Positions 59,369 to 64,000 of a stretch of 64,000 nt of DNA are shown in pieces; the stretch's first letter is position 1, and the number at the start of each line of letters is the position of its first letter. The DNA lies in assembly GCF_027460065.1 (NCBI RefSeq), contig NZ_JAPYZZ010000001.1:702501-766500 (forward strand), read 5' to 3'. A program made the translations under genes and the position numbers. The notes beneath the pieces were generated by a model that saw nothing but the letters and a program-made list of their open reading frames with translations, was not told the origin of the DNA and made no database searches. The DNA comes from Martinezella rhizogenes (GTDB lineage: Bacteria > Pseudomonadota > Alphaproteobacteria > Rhizobiales > Rhizobiaceae).

Positions 59369-61249
59369 ATGCACCAGTCATTCGATGTCATTATTATAGG
59401 TGGTGGTCATGCCGGCAGTGAAGCTGCTGCAGCTGCCGCAAGGCATGGTGCAAAAACCGCTCTTGTTACCCATAAGCGCGAAACGATCGGGGTCATGTCC
59501 TGTAACCCTGCTATCGGTGGCCTGGGAAAGGGTCATCTCGTCCGTGAGATCGATGCGCTGGACGGATTGATGGGCAGGGTTGCGGACGCCGCGGGCATTC
59601 AGTTCCGCATGCTCAACCGTAAGAAGGGTCCGGCGGTTCGTGGTCCGCGCACGCAAGCTGATCGCCGGCTTTATCGTGAGGCGATGCAGCGGGAAATCAA
59701 TGCAATCGACAATCTGACAATTATCGAAGACGATGCTTTCGATATTGAAATGGACAATGATCGGGTTACCGCCGTTACCATGAAAAACGGTAGCCGGATT
59801 CCCTGTGGCGCCGTGGTGCTCACCAGCGGGACTTTTCTGCGTGGCCTTATCCATATCGGCTCCGAAAAGATTCCGGCGGGTCGCGTTGGCGAAATGCCCT
59901 CTCTCGGCCTTTCCGACACGCTGTTGCGGCTTGGTCTCGCCATGGGCCGGCTCAAAACCGGCACGCCCGCCCGTTTGGATGGCCGTACCATCGACTGGAA
60001 TGCGGTGGATCGGCAGGCTGCTGATGAGGATCCTGTCCCGTTCTCATTTATGACTGACCACATCCTCAATCCGCAAATCGAATGTGGTGTGACCCGCACG
60101 ACCCCAGCAGGCCACAAAATCATCCAGGACAATATTCACCTCTCTGCCATGTATTCCGGGCAGATCGAAGGGGTTGGCCCGCGTTATTGCCCATCTATCG
60201 AGGACAAGATTACTCGTTTCGGCGAACGAGACGGCCACCAGATATTTCTGGAGCCGGAGGGTCTCGATGATCATACCATTTATCCCAATGGTATTTCTAC
60301 CTCCCTGCCCGCCTCCGTACAGGAGCAATTTATCCGGACGATACCAGGCCTTGAACGGGTTACGATTCTTCAGCCGGGTTATGCGATCGAATATGATTAT
60401 GTCGATCCCCGGGAACTGAAACCCTCTCTCGAGTGCCGCAAAATACCGGGGCTGTTTCTGGCTGGCCAGATCAACGGCACGACGGGTTATGAAGAAGCTG
60501 GCGCTCAGGGTCTTGTTGCTGGTCTGAATGCCTCGCTTTACGCCCGCAACGCCCATCCGCTTCATTTTAGCCGGACGGAATCTTATATTGGCGTGATGAT
60601 CGACGACCTGACATCCAAGGGTGTCAGCGAACCCTATCGCATGTTTACGTCGAGGGCGGAGTATCGTCTTTCACTGCGTGTGGATAATGCGGATCTCCGG
60701 CTTACACCCGTGGCCCAGGCGACGGGTATTCTCGGTCGAGAGCGTCAACAGCGCTTTACAAATTTTATTTCGGATATTGATCGCGGCCGTGCGCTGATGA
60801 AGGAGCTCTCCATCAGCCCTTCGCAGGCGGCCAAGCAAGGCCTCAAACTCAATCAGGATGGTCAGCGTCGATCCGTCTATGAGCTGCTTGCTTATCCTGA
60901 CATGACGTTACAAACGCTGGCAGAACACTGGCCCGAACTCAACATGCTTAATTCTAAGGTCGCTGAGGTCCTGCAGATTGAAGCGAGTTACGCCGTCTAT
61001 ATGCAACGGCAGAGCGCTGATATCGTCGATATTAAACGGGATGAGGACAGGAAAATCCCTGACGATTTCGATTTTCAGAGTTTGTCAGGTCTCTCCAACG
61101 AACTTAAACAAAAACTGGAAAAAGCCCGTCCGGAGAATATTGCACAGGCCGCTCGTGTTGACGGCATGACGCCGGCTGCGATATCGCTGCTGCTCGCACT
61201 TCTGCGGAAAAGTACCGCCACGCGAAGTGAACAATTGCTCATGCACTAA
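59369..61249 (+). CDS. mnmG: tRNA uridine 5-carboxymethylaminomethyl modification enzyme MnmG
   Basis: 626 residues (GidA, long form). FAD-binding [77 protein letters not shown]. Works with MnmE, its upstream neighbour. A parS-like site lies in the 62-bp gap between the two. Confidence 0.98.
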   Translation: MHQSFDVIIIGGGHAGSEAAAAAARHGAKTALVTHKRETIGVMSCNPAIGGLGKGHLVREIDALDGLMGRVADAAGIQFRMLNRKKGPAVRGPRTQADRRLYREAMQREINAIDNLTIIEDDAFDIEMDNDRVTAVTMKNGSRIPCGAVVLTSGTFLRGLIHIGSEKIPAGRVGEMPSLGLSDTLLRLGLAMGRLKTGTPARLDGRTIDWNAVDRQAADEDPVPFSFMTDHILNPQIECGVTRTTPAGHKIIQDNIHLSAMYSGQIEGVGPRYCPSIEDKITRFGERDGHQIFLEPEGLDDHTIYPNGISTSLPASVQEQFIRTIPGLERVTILQPGYAIEYDYVDPRELKPSLECRKIPGLFLAGQINGTTGYEEAGAQGLVAGLNASLYARNAHPLHFSRTESYIGVMIDDLTSKGVSEPYRMFTSRAEYRLSLRVDNADLRLTPVAQATGILGRERQQRFTNFISDIDRGRALMKELSISPSQAAKQGLKLNQDGQRRSVYELLAYPDMTLQTLAEHWPELNMLNSKVAEVLQIEASYAVYMQRQSADIVDIKRDEDRKIPDDFDFQSLSGLSNELKQKLEKARPENIAQAARVDGMTPAAISLLLALLRKSTATRSEQLLMH

Positions 61250-61263
61250 TAGCGAGTCGGATT

Positions 61264-61881
61264 ATGAAGATAAACGGCCAGAGTGTTTCACGTGAAACAC
61301 AGGAGAGGCTCGAGCATTTTGTCGAGCTTTTCAAGAAGTGGAACAAGACCACGAATCTGGTAGCGCCTTCCACGCTCACGGAGCTTTGGAGCCGGCACGT
61401 TGCCGATAGTGCCCAAATCTTCCAGCTTTTTCCTCAGCCAAAAAAATGGATCGATCTTGGCAGCGGTGGTGGTTTCCCCGGTGTCGTCACGGCGATTTTT
61501 CTGGCGGAACTTGGCGACGGCTGGGTGGATTTGGTCGAAAGCAATAATAAAAAGGCCGCCTTTCTGCGAATCGCGCTGAAGGAAACCGGCGCCAGAGGTG
61601 CAGTTCACCCGGTCAGGATCGAGACAGCCTCTGAAATCGTAAAAACTTGTGATGCTGTTTCCGCTCGTGCCCTTGCCGAGTTGGATTTGCTTTTTGAATA
61701 CATTCATCCCTGGGCGCAGAATAATCCCGATCTCAAGGCCTATTTTAATAAAGGCCGGGATTATGATTCCGAAGTGCAGAAAGCACATGGTCGCTGGCAG
61801 TTTGATCTGGTAAAACATCGGAGTGCCATTGAGGCAGATTCCGTTGTTCTTGAAATCAGCAACCTCGTTTTGAGGCGCTGA
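61264..61881 (+). CDS. rsmG: 16S rRNA (guanine527-N7)-methyltransferase RsmG
   Basis: 205 residues (GidB). SAM-binding [21 protein letters not shown] and [19 protein letters not shown]. The N-terminus [19 protein letters not shown] includes the VSRET segment encoded by the perfect parS palindrome. Begins 14 bp after mnmG, ends 19 bp before parA. Loss of RsmG in other bacteria gives low-level streptomycin resistance (family knowledge). Confidence 0.97.
   Translation: MKINGQSVSRETQERLEHFVELFKKWNKTTNLVAPSTLTELWSRHVADSAQIFQLFPQPKKWIDLGSGGGFPGVVTAIFLAELGDGWVDLVESNNKKAAFLRIALKETGARGAVHPVRIETASEIVKTCDAVSARALAELDLLFEYIHPWAQNNPDLKAYFNKGRDYDSEVQKAHGRWQFDLVKHRSAIEADSVVLEISNLVLRR
61284..61299. promoter_or_regulatory. 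parS: Perfect parS ParB site 5, inside rsmG
   Basis: TGTTTCACGTGAAACA, the 16-bp consensus parS palindrome with no mismatch, in codons 7-12 of rsmG, 6.7 kb right of oriC and about 600 bp before parA. Confidence 0.93.
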
Positions 61882-61900
61882 TAAGCTGGCCAGGTGCGGC

Positions 61901-62695
61901 ATGACCTTTGAAAAAAACCGAATTATCGCAGTTGCGAACCAGAAAGGCGGCGTTGGCAAGACAACAACCGCCATCAATCTGGCGACCGCGCTGGCGGCTA
62001 TTGGTGAGCGTGTGCTGATCGTGGACCTGGACCCGCAGGGTAACGCGAGTACTGGGCTTGGTATTGACCGCAAAGAGCGCAAGCTTTCGTCTTATGATCT
62101 TCTGGTAGGAGAACATGGGGTTGCGGAAGTTGCTGTTCCCACCGCGGTCCCCAATCTCGATATCGTCCCTTCAACAATGGATTTGTTGGGTTTTGAGATG
62201 CAGGTCGCGAATGTTGCAAACCGCGTTTTCCTGTTGCGTGCGGCAATGGAAACGCAGGAAGCCAAGGGCTACTCCTACATTCTCGTTGATTGCCCGCCCT
62301 CCTTCAATCTTTTGACGATGAATGCGATGACGGCGGCTCATTCGGTGTTGGTGCCGCTGCAATGCGAATTCTTCGCCCTGGAAGGGCTCAGCCAGTTGCT
62401 GGATACGGTCAGCCAGATTCGTGGGTCGGTTAACCCGCAGCTTGATATACAGGGCATCGTTTTGACGATGTTTGATGCGCGTAACAATCTTGCGCAACAG
62501 GTTGTGTCGGACGTGCGTAGCCATCTTGGTGAGAAGGTTTACCATACCCTCATCCCGCGCAATGTTCGTGTTTCGGAAGCGCCGTCCTATGGTAAACCGG
62601 CAATCCTTTACGATTTGAAATGCGCTGGCAGTCAGGCCTATTTGCAGCTGGCATCCGAAGTGATCCAGAGAGAGCGCCTGCGCAAAGCTGCCTGA
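61901..62695 (+). CDS. parA: Chromosome partitioning ATPase ParA
   Basis: 264 residues. Deviant Walker A: VANQKGGVGKTTTAINLATALA (signature Lys15). VDLDPQGNASTGLG, LVDCPPSFNLLTMNAMTAA. Small chromosomal (Soj-type) ParA without an N-terminal helix-turn-helix. It moves the ParB-parS complex near oriC to the cell pole. 29 bp before parB. Confidence 0.98.
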   Translation: MTFEKNRIIAVANQKGGVGKTTTAINLATALAAIGERVLIVDLDPQGNASTGLGIDRKERKLSSYDLLVGEHGVAEVAVPTAVPNLDIVPSTMDLLGFEMQVANVANRVFLLRAAMETQEAKGYSYILVDCPPSFNLLTMNAMTAAHSVLVPLQCEFFALEGLSQLLDTVSQIRGSVNPQLDIQGIVLTMFDARNNLAQQVVSDVRSHLGEKVYHTLIPRNVRVSEAPSYGKPAILYDLKCAGSQAYLQLASEVIQRERLRKAA

Positions 62696-62724
62696 CATTT
62701 GCGGACTGTATGGAGTAATATCTT

Positions 62725-63606
62725 ATGAGTGATGATCTTTCCAAGCGTCGATTGGGGCGCGGTCTTGCCGCATTGATCGGTGAAATGGATCAGCCCGTAC
62801 CGGTCGGCGAGCCTCAGCGCGCGGTTAACGCCGATCGCACCATTCCGATTGAATTCATCGCTCGCAGCCAGAGAAACCCGCGGCGCCATTTTGATGAAAA
62901 CGAGCTGCAGGACCTTGCTGCCTCCATCCGTCAGCATGGAATTGTTCAGCCAGTGGTGGTGAGAACGGTAGGAGTCAACCGCTACGAGATTATCGCCGGT
63001 GAGCGCCGCTGGCGCGCGGCGCAGCTGGCCGGCTTTACCGATGTGCCCGTTATCGTTCGCGATGTGGATGACCGCACAGCGCTGGAACTCGCCATCGTTG
63101 AAAACGTGCAGCGTTCCGATCTCAATCCGCTTGAAGAGGCGATGGGGTATGAACAGCTGATCGCCGAACACGGCTATACGCAGAACGACCTCGGCGAAAT
63201 CATCGGAAAAAGCCGAAGCCATGTTGCCAATAGTCTGCGCCTTCTCAAGCTGCCCGATCCGGTGCGGGATATGCTGGCGGATGGTTCGCTTTCCGCCGGC
63301 CACGCACGCGCGCTGGTCTCCACTTCCGATCCGGCGACCTTGGCGCGTACGATTGTGTCCAAGGGGCTTTCGGTGCGCGATGCCGAGCGTCTGGCGCAAA
63401 ACGATATCAAATCCCAGGGCGAGATTGCTGAAAAGCGTCCGGTTGGGGAAAAGGATTCGGATACGGTCGCGCTCGAACGCAGCCTTTCCGATGCTCTCGG
63501 CCTAGATGTGAAAATCAGCCATAAGGGTGGATCGGGGCAAATTCGTATCGGTTACCGCACGCTTGAACAGCTTGAGGCCGTCTGCCGGTTGCTAGAGCAG
63601 AAATAA
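62725..63606 (+). CDS. parB: Chromosome partitioning protein ParB
   Basis: 293 residues. N-terminal CTP-binding part with RNPRRHFDE, RQHGIVQPVVVR and GERRWRAAQLAG; central helix-turn-helix YTQNDLGEIIGKSRSHVANSLRLLKLP binding parS; C-terminal dimer domain (GSGQIRIGYRTLEQLEAVCRLL). Its five likely target sites are all in this window. A terminator follows. Confidence 0.98.
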   Translation: MSDDLSKRRLGRGLAALIGEMDQPVPVGEPQRAVNADRTIPIEFIARSQRNPRRHFDENELQDLAASIRQHGIVQPVVVRTVGVNRYEIIAGERRWRAAQLAGFTDVPVIVRDVDDRTALELAIVENVQRSDLNPLEEAMGYEQLIAEHGYTQNDLGEIIGKSRSHVANSLRLLKLPDPVRDMLADGSLSAGHARALVSTSDPATLARTIVSKGLSVRDAERLAQNDIKSQGEIAEKRPVGEKDSDTVALERSLSDALGLDVKISHKGGSGQIRIGYRTLEQLEAVCRLLEQK

Positions 63607-63629
63607 TTAAATATCTGTTTTAATTAATG

Positions 63630-63660
63630 AATACCCGCCGTTGGCGGGTATTCTCGTTTT
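63630..63660 (+). terminator. parB: Terminator of parB
   Basis: AATACCCGCC (63630-63639) and GGCGGGTATT (63643-63652) with a 3-nt loop, followed by CTCGTTTT. Confidence 0.8.
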
Positions 63661-63667
63661 GTGACTC

Positions 63668-63880
63668 TCAAAAATCGATAGCGCGGCCTTTTATTTCGTA
63701 GTCACCGAAACGAACGGGTTCCGCGCCGCCGCGACCGCCTGTCTCCGGCGGCAATTGTAGTTCCGCCTGCTGCCGGCGCCGTTCTTCCGCTTCATTCAGT
63801 GCCCGCTGCGCTGCGGGTGAAAGTCGCTTCACCCGTTCGGTGCCCTCTTCCGCACCATTGTCATTATCCGCATTCTGCAT
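63668..63880 (-). CDS. DUF1674 protein (SDHAF4-like succinate dehydrogenase assembly factor)
   Basis: 70 residues from ATG 63880, with GGAGGATTTC upstream; the longer frame to 63961 lacks a ribosome binding site. The conserved C-terminus EPVRFGDYEIKGRAIDF matches the DUF1674/SDHAF4 motif RFGDWE-KGR--DF. The N-terminus is acidic and disordered-looking, the middle a charged helix (LSPAAQRALNEAEERRRQQ). Mitochondrial SDHAF4 helps flavinylated SdhA join the complex; the role in bacteria is inferred. Confidence 0.82.
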   Translation of the reverse strand: MQNADNDNGAEEGTERVKRLSPAAQRALNEAEERRRQQAELQLPPETGGRGGAEPVRFGDYEIKGRAIDF

Positions 63881-64000
63881 GAAATCCTCCCAATGACGGG
63901 ATATTGAAATATGTTTGCTGCTTCCCAGATTATATAATCGAACGGGCTTTATAAACCCCACAATATTTCCGGCGAGTGAGAAGGAGAGTTCAACGGATGA
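63881..64000 (+). other. Upstream region and possible first codon of the next gene
   Basis: Divergent promoter region. AGATTATATAATCG near 63927 is A+T rich and palindromic. AAGGAGAG at about 63981-63988 precedes an ATG at 63997-63999, probably the start of a plus-strand gene beyond the window; its identity cannot be seen. Confidence 0.5.

Overview
The window is a 64 kb piece of an alphaproteobacterial main chromosome, almost certainly from the Rhizobiaceae and most likely Agrobacterium. The clues are the adjacent pckA and chvI-chvG genes, the ActS/ActR pair, the short HprK and PTS genes next to chvG, a DivL with Tyr in place of His in its H-box, the trpFBA-accD-folC cluster, and above all the ppsR/hemE junction, which is the chromosome origin locus in Caulobacter and rhizobia. 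I see no prophage, insertion sequence, CRISPR array, tRNA or rRNA, and no accessory island. The coding is dense core genome, and most operon junctions overlap by 4 bp.

Layout from left to right. 1-4.1 kb: 3' end of hrpB, actS-actR, mmcB, an L,D-transpeptidase lipoprotein. 4.2-9.5 kb (minus strand): malate synthase G, a DUF1402 protein with lysozyme-like motifs, hslU and hslV. 9.7-14.4 kb: hisB, a DUF2628 membrane protein, hisH, hisA, hisF, hisE, coaA. 14.4-17.1 kb (minus): a BON-LysM protein, arfB, pckA. 17.4-22.8 kb: chvI, chvG, short hprK, mannose-type EIIA, HPr, ahcY. 23-34.6 kb: divL, a TsaE-AmgK fusion, murU, addB, addA, then trxA. 35-40.2 kb (minus): trpF-trpB-trpA, accD, folC. 40.2-43.3 kb (minus): a DUF45/YgjP-type metallopeptidase, an intracellular PHA depolymerase and a FAH-family hydrolase. 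43.4-50.7 kb: a nitroreductase, gyrB, an XRE-Smr-MltA-Tim44-like operon, fxsA and secB. 50.8-54.5 kb (minus): ppsR, maf, aroE, coaE, dnaQ. 54.45-54.86 kb: candidate oriC. 54.9-63.6 kb (plus): hemE, hemJ, rho, mnmE, mnmG, rsmG, parA, parB. The end holds a DUF1674 (SDHAF4-like) gene and what may be the first codon of the next gene.

The most interesting signal lies in the DNA, not in a new gene set. Five parS-like ParB sites surround oriC. One, inside the start of rsmG, is the perfect palindrome. The other four share the same one-base change in one half-site. That change creates a GANTC motif (the CcrM methylation target), and the changed half faces the origin on both arms. Two of the sites lie inside the first codons of conserved genes (aroE and rsmG), where the ParB palindrome encodes Ser-Arg-Glu-Thr in both.

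Secondary points: a peptidoglycan theme (AmgK-MurU recycling, MltA without a signal peptide, L,D-transpeptidase, DUF1402 with transglycosylase-like motifs); an AccD that has lost its zinc finger; a symmetrical operator-like repeat before ahcY and another before glcB; a C-rich rho leader without a ribosome binding site; and a link between acid sensing (ChvG-ChvI) and PTS regulation.
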